Source: Nocardia abscessus
Lineage (GTDB): Bacteria; Actinomycetota; Actinomycetes; Mycobacteriales; Mycobacteriaceae
Direction of reading: 5' to 3'
NCBI RefSeq assembly: GCF_015477775.1
Contig: NZ_JADLQO010000013.1
Location: forward strand, 186,001 to 250,000
Length of the DNA stretch: 64,000 nt
The notes beneath the pieces are model-generated. The model saw nothing but the letters and a program-made list of their open reading frames with translations. It did not search any database and was not told the DNA's origin. This document shows, one piece after another, positions 52,041 through 60,300 of the stretch; position 1 is the first letter of the stretch; each line of letters starts with the position of its first letter. The position numbers and the translations under genes are program-made.

Positions 52041-52652
52041 TCAGGCGGCGTTGATGTAGCCCCCGGCGTTCCACACAAACCAGCGGAAGTGGTGTGGTGT
52101 GAATGCCTGCCGGGCAGGAATGCCGGGTGCTGGTGAGTGCGGCCAATACGCTACGCCACAGCGATGACAGTAGAACCCGGCCTGCCACACCGCGTGCGCG
52201 CTTCGGCGTCCCCGTGTAATCTTCCGGTTCCGTCGAGAACGAACAACAGCGACACCGAGCACGAGCAGCCCCGGCGAAGCGATTGCACCGATGAAGAAGG
52301 TGGCGGCCGCAAGCGCCGCCCACCTTGGTACCTGCGGGTCCTCGATGACAAGCGAGGCAACCGACGGGACGAGAGCCAACAGCGCCGGAATCAACAACAG
52401 CAGCCCGACTCGGGTCAGGCGCGTGGTGGGCTGCGGCGCAGGCTCGCGCGCGAGGCTTCGCGCGAGTTCGGTGGTGAGAGTGCGCTCCACTGCCGCAGTG
52501 CCGAAGACCGGAACCAGACCGGTGGAAGCTACTCCGACGCCGGAATAACTGCTCATGCCGAAGCTGGTCGAGACACCGTCCGCGTGCAGGGCGGGCACGC
52601 TCTGCACCAAGTCCAGCCGCTGGCAGTGCGGACATGTGATGTCGATGCTCAT
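52041..52652 (-). CDS. Zinc-ribbon membrane protein, unknown
   Basis: 203 residues from ATG 52652. An N-terminal CPHC (DITCPHCQRLDLVQSVPAL) and C-terminal CHRC (AGFYCHRCGVAYWP) probably make one split zinc ribbon. Two hydrophobic segments lie between them: LLLLIPALLALVPSVASLVI and AATFFIGAIASPGLLVLGVA. This places both ends on the same side of the membrane. Common in actinobacteria; no role assigned. An upstream in-frame ATG would add 44 residues without domain support. Confidence 0.72.
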   Translation of the reverse strand: MSIDITCPHCQRLDLVQSVPALHADGVSTSFGMSSYSGVGVASTGLVPVFGTAAVERTLTTELARSLAREPAPQPTTRLTRVGLLLLIPALLALVPSVASLVIEDPQVPRWAALAAATFFIGAIASPGLLVLGVAVVRSRRNRKITRGRRSAHAVWQAGFYCHRCGVAYWPHSPAPGIPARQAFTPHHFRWFVWNAGGYINAA

Positions 52653-53259
52653 GCGGGGATCCCCCTCCCAAGCTGTTGCGCTGTCGCGGCGTGTCTGGGG
52701 TGCTTGTACCTGCAACGAAAGCTCTGCAGGGTATCCAACACCTTCGGTGACCCGCTGTCGAGAGATATGTGTGAGCTTCTGCATCGATGGGCCCCTTCCG
52801 ATAGCTGGCTGATTCGCCGGATTCGTGCCTGATGTGCCGGATTAGTCAACGGTCGCTACGCAGTTCGCTGTGGCGGCGAACCGACGAAGGCTGGCGAATG
52901 TACTTCCACCAGGGCACACCGATTGCCGCCAACTCTTCTTCGGACGCTACGGACCGCCTGGACGAATGACCTGGCGGGGGCGCATACATCGAGCGGATCT
53001 CGGGACAGTGCACAGCTGGAGCCGACGACAACCGGGTCGGTGCTGTCCGGCGATCGGTTCTCGATGCCTGGTTGAAGTTGCCGAGGTGTACCCGTGCGTC
53101 CCGATGACGTGGTTGGTCTGTCGGTGTCCGATCTGGTTTCTCGACAGGCTGCGTTCGGTCACTGAGTATCGGGTCTCGGCGTTGGTGTGATGTCATGCAG
53201 GAGCACGGGGAGGGGGTGGGTGACGCTGTGGCAGGGCGAGCCGGTGGAGGTCGGGCGTT
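52653..53259. other. Gap with a possible short minus-strand ORF
   Basis: 607 bases with no firm gene. A 47-codon minus ORF at 52846-52989 ends in SEEELAAIGVPWWKYIRQPS and has protein-like composition; it may be a fragment. The right end holds GGAGGT before the dapA-like GTG at 53260. Confidence 0.3.
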
Positions 53260-54165
53260 GTGGATTCTGTGATCGTTGCTGTGGTCACGCCGTTCCAGGT
53301 TTCGGGTGCGGTGGACTTCGCGGCGTTGACCGACTATCTGGAGTTGCTCGCTGGTGCGGGTGTGGGCACGATTTTGGTGAACGGGACGAGCGGGGAATTC
53401 GCCAGTCTCACCGATGGTGAGCGGCGGTCGGTTGTCGAGCACTGCCGTAGCGGGTGGGCGGGAACGTTGATTGCGCACGTCGGGGCGACAGCGGTTGCCG
53501 ATGTTCGTGCGGCGGCTCGTCATGACCAGGAGTGTGCCGATGGTTTGGCGGTGATCGCCCCGTACTTCTTCGCCGACGCACCCGAGTCAGGGGTCCAGCA
53601 GTTCTTCCGGCAGGCGATGGCCGATGTCGAAGTGCCGTGGCTGGTCTACAACTTCCCGCGCCACACCGGCAACCCGGTCACCCCGGCCGTGGTGGCGCGG
53701 CTGGCGGGGGAGTACCCACTGTTGATGGGAGTCAAGGACTCGGGCAAGGATCACGCCGTCGCCCAGGCCTACAAGAGCGGATGTCCGCGGCTGTCGGTGT
53801 TCGTGGGCGACGACCGCGCTCCCGCGCGGTTAGGCGAACTCGGACTGGACGGGATCGTCACCGGCGCCGGCGGCCCGGTCGCCGAGCTTCCGGTCGCGAT
53901 CACCACAGCCTCCGCGGCCGGTGACGAAGAATCCGCGAGCCGCTGGCAGCATGTCTTCGACACCTACAGCGATCTCCGCAAAGCGATGGGGTTGTCGGAT
54001 ATCGCGTTTGCCAAGGCCGCGACCGCCGCGCGGCTGCCGGGGTTCCCGCTGGCGGTGCGCGCACCATTGATCGCCGCGGATGCCCAGCAGCGCCTCGGCA
54101 TCGGCCGGTTGCTGCACGATGAGACACTGCCCGCGATCGAGACGTTACGCGCCTCTCGAGGTTGA
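53260..54165 (+). CDS. Dihydrodipicolinate synthase (DapA) family aldolase
   Basis: 301 residues from GTG 53260 with GGAGGT upstream. The (beta/alpha)8 aldolase pattern is complete: VTPFQVSGAVDFAALTDYLE, LVNGTSGEFASLTDGERRSV, the Tyr in WLVYNFPRHTGNP and the Schiff-base Lys in MGVKDSGKD, with GAGGPVAELPV later. Family members condense pyruvate with an aldehyde or do the reverse. Absence of other lysine genes suggests a specialised role. The broken copy at 24.0-24.9 kb is clearly the same gene type. Confidence 0.9.
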   Translation: MDSVIVAVVTPFQVSGAVDFAALTDYLELLAGAGVGTILVNGTSGEFASLTDGERRSVVEHCRSGWAGTLIAHVGATAVADVRAAARHDQECADGLAVIAPYFFADAPESGVQQFFRQAMADVEVPWLVYNFPRHTGNPVTPAVVARLAGEYPLLMGVKDSGKDHAVAQAYKSGCPRLSVFVGDDRAPARLGELGLDGIVTGAGGPVAELPVAITTASAAGDEESASRWQHVFDTYSDLRKAMGLSDIAFAKAATAARLPGFPLAVRAPLIAADAQQRLGIGRLLHDETLPAIETLRASRG

Positions 54166-54192
54166 ATCGCCAGGCCCGCAGCGTGTGACCGG

Positions 54193-54813
54193 TCAGGTGG
54201 TGATGACGAGGTCGCAGAAGGTGTGGGCGAGGTCGCGGACTCCGCTGTCAAGGACTTCCTTGCGGTAGGTGTCCCAGTCGGCCAGCTTGGGGGTGTCGCG
54301 TTCGGCGCCGCGCGCGATCATCCGCGCTCGGATCACCGGCGCGGCCGAATCCAGCCACACCGTGACCAGCGGAACCGATTCCGGAAGCCCGGTGTAGGCG
54401 CGCAGGTGATCACTCAACGTCATGCCAGCCGCGGCGGCTTGGCGGATGGTGGACAGGAACGGGGCATCCAACACCACCGGGTGCGTGGTAGCGACGGTGA
54501 GCCCGGTCCGGATCAGCCCGTCGTAGATGCCGGGTCCGACGAGCGTGCGGTAGGTGTCGGAGTCACGATCGTGCCGATCGCCGGTCAGCTTCTGCATGAC
54601 CGACTCCTCCAACAACGGCGCGAACCGATCCTTGTCCAACACCGGCGCACCCAACACACCCGCGAGATACGCCGCGGCCGTCGACTTCCCGGACGCCGGG
54701 AACCCGGCGACGACCACAGCACCACACTCGCGCAACCCCGCAACCGCGTCGCGCAGCACCACGTGCACCGGCTCCGGAACGTCGCTACAGCGTGCCTGGT
54801 GATCATCTGTCAT
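54193..54813 (-). CDS. P-loop kinase/AAA-type small ATPase
   Basis: 206 residues. Walker A is VVVAGFPASGKSTAAAYLAG near residue 35; LDKDRFAPLL and TVWLDSAAPVIRARMIAR follow the layout of adenylylsulfate-kinase-like or antibiotic phosphotransferase P-loop kinases. Substrate unknown. Converges with the dapA-like gene. Confidence 0.8.
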   Translation of the reverse strand: MTDDHQARCSDVPEPVHVVLRDAVAGLRECGAVVVAGFPASGKSTAAAYLAGVLGAPVLDKDRFAPLLEESVMQKLTGDRHDRDSDTYRTLVGPGIYDGLIRTGLTVATTHPVVLDAPFLSTIRQAAAAGMTLSDHLRAYTGLPESVPLVTVWLDSAAPVIRARMIARGAERDTPKLADWDTYRKEVLDSGVRDLAHTFCDLVITT

Positions 54814-54900
54814 GCGTCCAGTTCACCACGATGCCGTGACCAGGTGCCGGACTCGATGGCGCCGTTACTGGTGAATTCCGGTGCGCAGCAACGTAGAACC

Positions 54901-55896
54901 TCAGCTGAGGGTCACCGTGGTGGCGATGGGGAAGTGGTCGGAGAACCCGGCGGGGTTGGCGGTGGTGTCGCCGAGTCCTTTGAACGGGATGGGTGATTTG
55001 TAGCGGCCGGTGGAGGTCATCCCGGGGAAGCGGACGATGTGCACGGCCGCGGAATCGGCCTTGATCGGCGAAGTCGCTTTGGCCATGTTCTTGTTGACCA
55101 GGACCTGGTCGAGCATGTTCGGTTGATTCTCGAAATAGAACGTGCCGTCCGGGGAGCCGAGCAGCGGGTAGGCGAGGTTCCACAGGTAAGGGTTGTCGCC
55201 GTTGACGACGAGTTCGCGTTGGCGGCGGCTGAGCGCGTGGGTGTCGAGGGAGGTGTTGAACGGTTCGTCGTTGAAATCGCCCATCACCAGCACCGGGGTG
55301 GCGGGGCCGTGGACTTCGAGGACGCGCTGATGGAAGTAGGCGAGGGTTTCCCCGGCGATGGCGCGGTAGCCGGCGGAGGCTTCAGCGCCGCCGCGGCGTG
55401 AGGGCCAGTGGTTACCGAACACCGCCCACGTTCGCGGGGTTGCGGTCTTGGTGGTGAAGGTGACTTGGACGATCTCGCGGGTGGCGTTTCGGCGCATCAC
55501 CACATGGAAGAACACCGAATCCGACAGCGGCGCAGGGACTTCGAGCAGAGTGGTGTCGTAGATGAACGCGACGTCGATGCCGCGTTCGTCGCCGGTGTCG
55601 GCGTGCACGATCTTGTAGCTACGCGCAGCCGGCAGCAGGGTGTTGACCTTGTCGACCAGCAGCTGCACGACGGTCTCGTTCTCGATTTCGCAGACCCCGA
55701 GAAGGTCGGGTCCGGCGCCGTTGTTCATCTGCGCGATGACAGAGGCGAGCTGGCTGATCTTCTGATCCCGGATCGTGACGGTCCAGTTCTTCAGATCGTT
55801 CTGTAGGACGCGCTGGAGTTTGTCGCTCCGGGGAGCATCTTTGTGGTCGAACAAATTCTCCACATTCCACCACGCGACGTACAGCGTTGTCGACAT
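54901..55896 (-). CDS. Endonuclease/exonuclease/phosphatase family protein
   Basis: 331 residues from ATG 55896 with GGAGGTG upstream. Motifs of the family are in order: YVAWWNVENLFD (Asn), LLGVCEIENETV (Glu), FGNHWPSRRGG (His), VMGDFNDEPFN (Asp/Asn) and GFSDHFPIATT (Asp-His at the end). No signal peptide. It likely hydrolyses phosphodiester bonds in nucleic acid or lipid with a divalent metal. A longer reading upstream has no domain support. Confidence 0.87.
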   Translation of the reverse strand: MSTTLYVAWWNVENLFDHKDAPRSDKLQRVLQNDLKNWTVTIRDQKISQLASVIAQMNNGAGPDLLGVCEIENETVVQLLVDKVNTLLPAARSYKIVHADTGDERGIDVAFIYDTTLLEVPAPLSDSVFFHVVMRRNATREIVQVTFTTKTATPRTWAVFGNHWPSRRGGAEASAGYRAIAGETLAYFHQRVLEVHGPATPVLVMGDFNDEPFNTSLDTHALSRRQRELVVNGDNPYLWNLAYPLLGSPDGTFYFENQPNMLDQVLVNKNMAKATSPIKADSAAVHIVRFPGMTSTGRYKSPIPFKGLGDTTANPAGFSDHFPIATTVTLS

Positions 55897-56132
55897 GCGG
55901 CCACACCTCCTCGCAGAAGAGTCCTGACCTTCGAACGGTAAGCGACCGCGGCGGGCGGCGGATCGATAACACGGTCGTCCGAGGTCACGAAGTGCTGAAC
56001 ATCGAGAAACGACCTCCGTGGCCAGCGACTGTGAGGTACGGCAGTTGTCCGGAACACTGCTCGAAGCAGGCATAATCACCGCCGCCGAGTTCGGACAGCA
56101 CAAGTGCGACTCGCAGCGATAGTTCGCTGTTT

Positions 56133-56690
56133 TCATTGAGGGTCGGCCAGCGAAGGGTGATTGTCGATGGGGGCGGCTGCACATTGGATTTGGTCGGCGA
56201 GGTGGGCGCAATCGACCGGGCCGGTGGTGTCGACCACGAGGGTGGCTGTGAGTTCGAGTGGTGCGGCGTGCTGGGCCCATATGTCCCAGTCGTCGACGAG
56301 CCGTTGCTCGTCTTGGTAGAAGACTGGGCGGTGTCTGCTGGCGTAACGAGCTTTGGCTATGTCGGAGGGGACATCGCACCAGATCTCGACAGCGCGACAG
56401 GCTTCGGTCTTCCTGATTCCGATCCGGGCGAAGTGCAGGTCGCGTGGTTTGAACCACCAGGAGTCGATAACGACATTGTCCGGGGTTGCCTGCGCTAGGG
56501 CCCAAACCGTGTCCATCGCGATTCCGCCCAGCGCGTGCAGGTCGGCAGCGTTGTCGAGGCAGGCTGCGAGTGCTTCCTTGACGGTGTCCTTCGACAGGAA
56601 CTGGGCGTTCAGCGTCCGGGCCAATGATCGGCCCAACGTTGATTTGCCGGAGCCGGGAAGTCCGTTGACCAGCACCAGGAGTTTGTCCAT
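56133..56690 (-). CDS. P-loop kinase, antibiotic- or nucleotide-kinase-like
   Basis: 185 residues. Walker A is LVLVNGLPGSGKSTLGRSLA near residue 8, followed by FLSKDTVKEALA and VVIDSWWFKPRDLHFARIG (Walker B-like). C-terminal LTATLVVDTTGPVD. Resembles chloramphenicol phosphotransferase and related small kinases. Distinct from, but similar in fold to, the kinase at 54193. Confidence 0.8.
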   Translation of the reverse strand: MDKLLVLVNGLPGSGKSTLGRSLARTLNAQFLSKDTVKEALAACLDNAADLHALGGIAMDTVWALAQATPDNVVIDSWWFKPRDLHFARIGIRKTEACRAVEIWCDVPSDIAKARYASRHRPVFYQDEQRLVDDWDIWAQHAAPLELTATLVVDTTGPVDCAHLADQIQCAAAPIDNHPSLADPQ

Positions 56691-57089
56691 CGAGTCATCA
56701 TGACGAACGATCGGTGGAGGAGTTCGGGCGATCGTCTGGTTGGCTGGCCAGCAGCCTCATCCCCTGAATGGCCAACTAGCACTGTTCCTGGCCAGCTGCT
56801 GTTGAGCGAGCTGCTGCCCCGACAGCACCTCGAACCAGTCAGGCCGGCCAACTGCCGATGCGAGTCACAAGAAGACCCGCGTACTCGGCCGCTGACCCTT
56901 GTGTTGTTGCGGCATGCGACGAGCAGGTCCGGGGCGACATCGGATCGCTGGTCAGCGCTTCTCGAACGCGGGGGTCGAGGGTTCGGGTCCTCGCGGGTCG
57001 GCAGCGTCAGAGGCAACATTAGAACCGGAAGCACTTCATAGCGCGCGAGCATTTCTGAAGATGGCGACTGTCTGGTCAGTGCCGGTGAC
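56691..57089. other. Gene-free interval between kinase and toxin locus
   Basis: 399 bases in which I see no supported gene. A plus-strand frame with RPLTLVLLRHATSRSGATSD has no ribosome binding site and low coding character. It may hold the promoter of the kinase gene (minus strand) and the terminator of the toxin operon. Confidence 0.4.
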
Positions 57090-57374
57090 TCAGTGGGATG
57101 TCTGTCGCGCCTTTGTCCACTGCTGTTCGAATTCTTCCTGAGTGATCTCTTCGGCTTCGAATTCTGGTTGGCTGGTGATCTCTTCCAGGGGTGCGATGGG
57201 GATTTCGGCGACTCCGGCGGTGGGGGTTTCGTGGGTTTCGTCGGCCCATTCGGTGTGGCCGTCGCGGTAGGTTTGGACGCGGCGTGTTTCGTAGTTGTCC
57301 TCGCCGACTTCGTGGAAGTAGTGGATGGGTTCGTCGGGGAAGTCGTGGTGCCAGGTGACTTTCACGTACCGCAT
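57090..57374 (-). CDS. DUF6881-like protein, candidate immunity protein for the Rhs toxin
   Basis: 94 residues starting MRYVKVTWHHDFPDEPIHYF, with VGEDNYETRRVQTYRDGHTE, the DUF6881 pattern. Members are small acidic proteins found next to polymorphic toxins. It starts two bases after the Rhs stop, the classical place for an immunity gene, and ends with an acidic helix (EEITQEEFEQQW). Neutralisation of the HYD1 toxin is inferred from position. Confidence 0.8.
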   Translation of the reverse strand: MRYVKVTWHHDFPDEPIHYFHEVGEDNYETRRVQTYRDGHTEWADETHETPTAGVAEIPIAPLEEITSQPEFEAEEITQEEFEQQWTKARQTSH

Positions 57375-57376
57375 GC

Positions 57377-60300
57377 TCAGTTCCTTCCCGATCGGATGAT
57401 TCGGCCTGATAGGTCGAGGGGTTCGGTGTTGGGGATGACGAAGACGCCGGGTCTTCCTTGGATGACGGTGAGTCCGGTGACGTCGATTTCGAGGAAGTGG
57501 GAGAACTTCTGGCCGGCCCAGGGTACGCGTAGGAACGCTGCGGAGAGTTGGGCGGGTGTGCGGGTGCCGGGTTCGATGTCGGTGAGGTATTGGCCGTCGC
57601 CGTATCGGGCGTCTTTGGGGTTGTGGTCGCGGAGTGATGGCCGCAGTTCTTGGCTTTCGAGGATGGCGTCGTGGCCGGTCTGGTTGGTGTAGTGGTAGAG
57701 GCTCTGCGGGGCTGCTGTGCCCGGTGTCGGGTCGGCGGGCGCGGGGCTGTGGGGATTGCTGGGTGGGGTGTTGGCGCATTCGTTGGGGATGAGGCCGAGG
57801 GGGTCGGTCCAGGTGGTGGGATTGTGGGGGTAGGTGCTGGGGTTGGGTGAGGCAGCAAGGCCGAGGGGGTCTGGGGTGAGGTAGCGGCCGGTGGCGGGGT
57901 CGTAGGTGCGGTGCAGGTTGTAGTGCAGGCCGGTTTCGGGATCGTGGATTTGTCCTGGATACCGCAGTGGCGTGTCGGTGTGGCCGTTCCAGTGGGTGCG
58001 CCCCCACAGGTCGGTGGTGGCGCTCGCCGCGGGGTCGGCGCTGGTGGGGTCGATGAGTTCGGTGGGTGTGCCGACGAGGTCGGTGATGATGGCGTAGAAC
58101 TCGCGGTCGACGCTGGTTTGGTTGGTGGTTTGGGTGATCGGGGTGTGGGAGCCGGGTTGGTGTTCCCAGCGGGTGGTGGTGTCGCTCTTGGTTTGTTCGA
58201 TGAGGCGGGTGCCGTCCCAGGTGTAGTCGGTGCGTTCGAGGACGGTGCCGTCGGTGGCGAGGTGTTGTTTGGTGGTGCGGCGCCCGATGCCGTCGTAGGT
58301 GTAGTGCCACCATTGCTGGTCGGGGGTCCAGACATCGGTGAGTTGGTCGAAGCTGTTGTAGCGGTAGTGCCAGATGTCGGGTTTGCGCGAGGGCCGGGTG
58401 GTTGTCTTGCGGATCAGCCGACCGGCTGCGTCGTAGTGGTAGCGGGTGCGGCCGTCATGGATGAGGAGATTGCCTCGGTACTCCCGCCCCGCGGCCGGGT
58501 CGACGCGATGGTGCGAGCCAGCTCCTGGGGCCGCGGGGTCAGGGCGGACAGTCTCGGGGAGCGCTGAGCTGGTGATGTTGGACAGCGGATCGTAGGTGTA
58601 GTGCTCGGTGGCGGCGTGGTCGTGGGTGATGGTGGTGACTCGCCCGAGGGCATCGAGGTGGTAGTCGTGGTGTGGCGGGGGTGTCCCGAGGTGGTGGAGG
58701 GTGTGGTTGGTGAGGTATCCGTCGGGGCGGTAGGTGTATTCGTCGTGGCGTAGCAGCCGCGGGCTGGGGCGGGTCGCTGTCGCGGGGCCCAGGTCCAGTG
58801 AGGTGGCCGGGTGTGCGGTGACGGTTTGGTGGGCGAGTCGACCACCCGCGGTGAAGTCGAGCGCGACCGCGATGTCGCCGGTCTGCCAACGGGCCAGGCG
58901 CCCGAGTGGGTCGTAGGAGAAGCTGAGCTGGTGGTGGCCGGTGGTGAGGGAGCGGACGCGTCCGGTGAGGTCGTGGGTCCAGGTGGTGGTGGCGCCGGTG
59001 GGGCTGGTGCGGCGGATCCGGTGACCGAGGTGGTCGTATTCATGGCGTGTGACCGGTCGGTCGTCGAGTTGTTGCGTGGCGAGCGCGCCGGTAGGGGTGT
59101 AGGTGAAGGCGAGTGTGTGGATGAGGGTTTCGTTGATGCCGGTGGCGGCGGTGAGGATCCGGCCGGCGGGGTCGTGGGTGTAGCGGACCCAGTCGCCGGT
59201 GTCGGAGGCGATTTCGGTGAGGCGACCGAGGGGGTCGTGGCTTTGGTGGCGGGTGATGCCGGTCGGTGCGGTGATGGTGGTGACGCGTCCGGTCGGGTCG
59301 TGGGTGTAGCGGGTGGTGGCGCCGTTGTAGTCGGTTTCGGCGATCAGCCGCCCGGCCGGGTCGTAGGTGTAGCTCCAGGTGTGGCCGAGCGGGTTGGTAA
59401 CGGTGCTGAGGCGTCGTTCGGTGTCCCAGCTGTAGCGGGTGGTGGACCCGTCGGGTTCGGTACGTGTAGCCAGCAGGTCGAAGGCGCCGTAGCTGAACCG
59501 TGTGGTTTCACCGGCGCGGTTGGTGTGGGTCACGACGTTGCCTTCGCCGTCGTAGGTCCAGGTTTCGGTGTGCTGGTCGGGGTCGATGCGCTGCAGGAGC
59601 CTGCCTTCGGGTGACCACTGGTAGTGGGTGGTGGCGCCGAGGGGGTCGGTCACTGCGGTGGCGCGGCCGAAGGCGTCGCGTTCGATGCGGGTGATCGCGC
59701 CGTGGGGATCGGTGACGCGGATCGGCAGCCCGGCGGGGCCGACCTCGATGAGAGTTCGGGCGCCGCTGGGGTGGGTGATCGTGGCCAGCGCACCGTTGGG
59801 GTGATAGGTGTACTCGGTGCGGGCGCCGGCCGGGTCGACGGCGGCAACCAGGTTGGCGTGTCGGTCCCACTCCTGCCGCCACACGGTAGCGTCGGGGCGG
59901 GTGATGCTGCTAGGCCGGTTGCGCCACAGATAGTCGACAGTGAGGGAACGGCCGTCCGGGCGAGTCAGGGTCGCGATGTCACCGTCGACGGTGTATCGGT
60001 AGCTGGTTGTCGTGCCGTCGGCGGCGATGACATGCAGCGGTTTACGGTCGGCGTTGTAGGCGATGCGGGTGCGCCCACCCAGCGGGTCGATCAGGTCCCG
60101 TAGCTGTAGGTCGCGGTCGAAACCATGGCTGGTGACCGCGCCGAGGGAGTTGGTGACGGTGGTGAGACGCCCGGTGGCGTCGGCGAAGTCGAGGTAGGCG
60201 AAGTCGGTGTTCAACACCCCACCGGTGCCGCGCTGGAAGACCACCCGCCCGGCCTCGTCGTAGGTGTTGACCATCTGGTTGCCATTGGAATCGGTCCACG

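Noticed and set aside
56700..57041. Plus frame with LVLLRHATSRSG resembling a phosphoglycerate-mutase RH motif
   Set aside because: Only the short motif matches; the rest of the fold and a ribosome binding site are missing.
57076..58335. About 400-codon minus frames at the Rhs 3' end
   Set aside because: They overlap the Rhs core and tip in other frames and consist of Pro/Thr/Arg runs; the Rhs frame is clearly correct.
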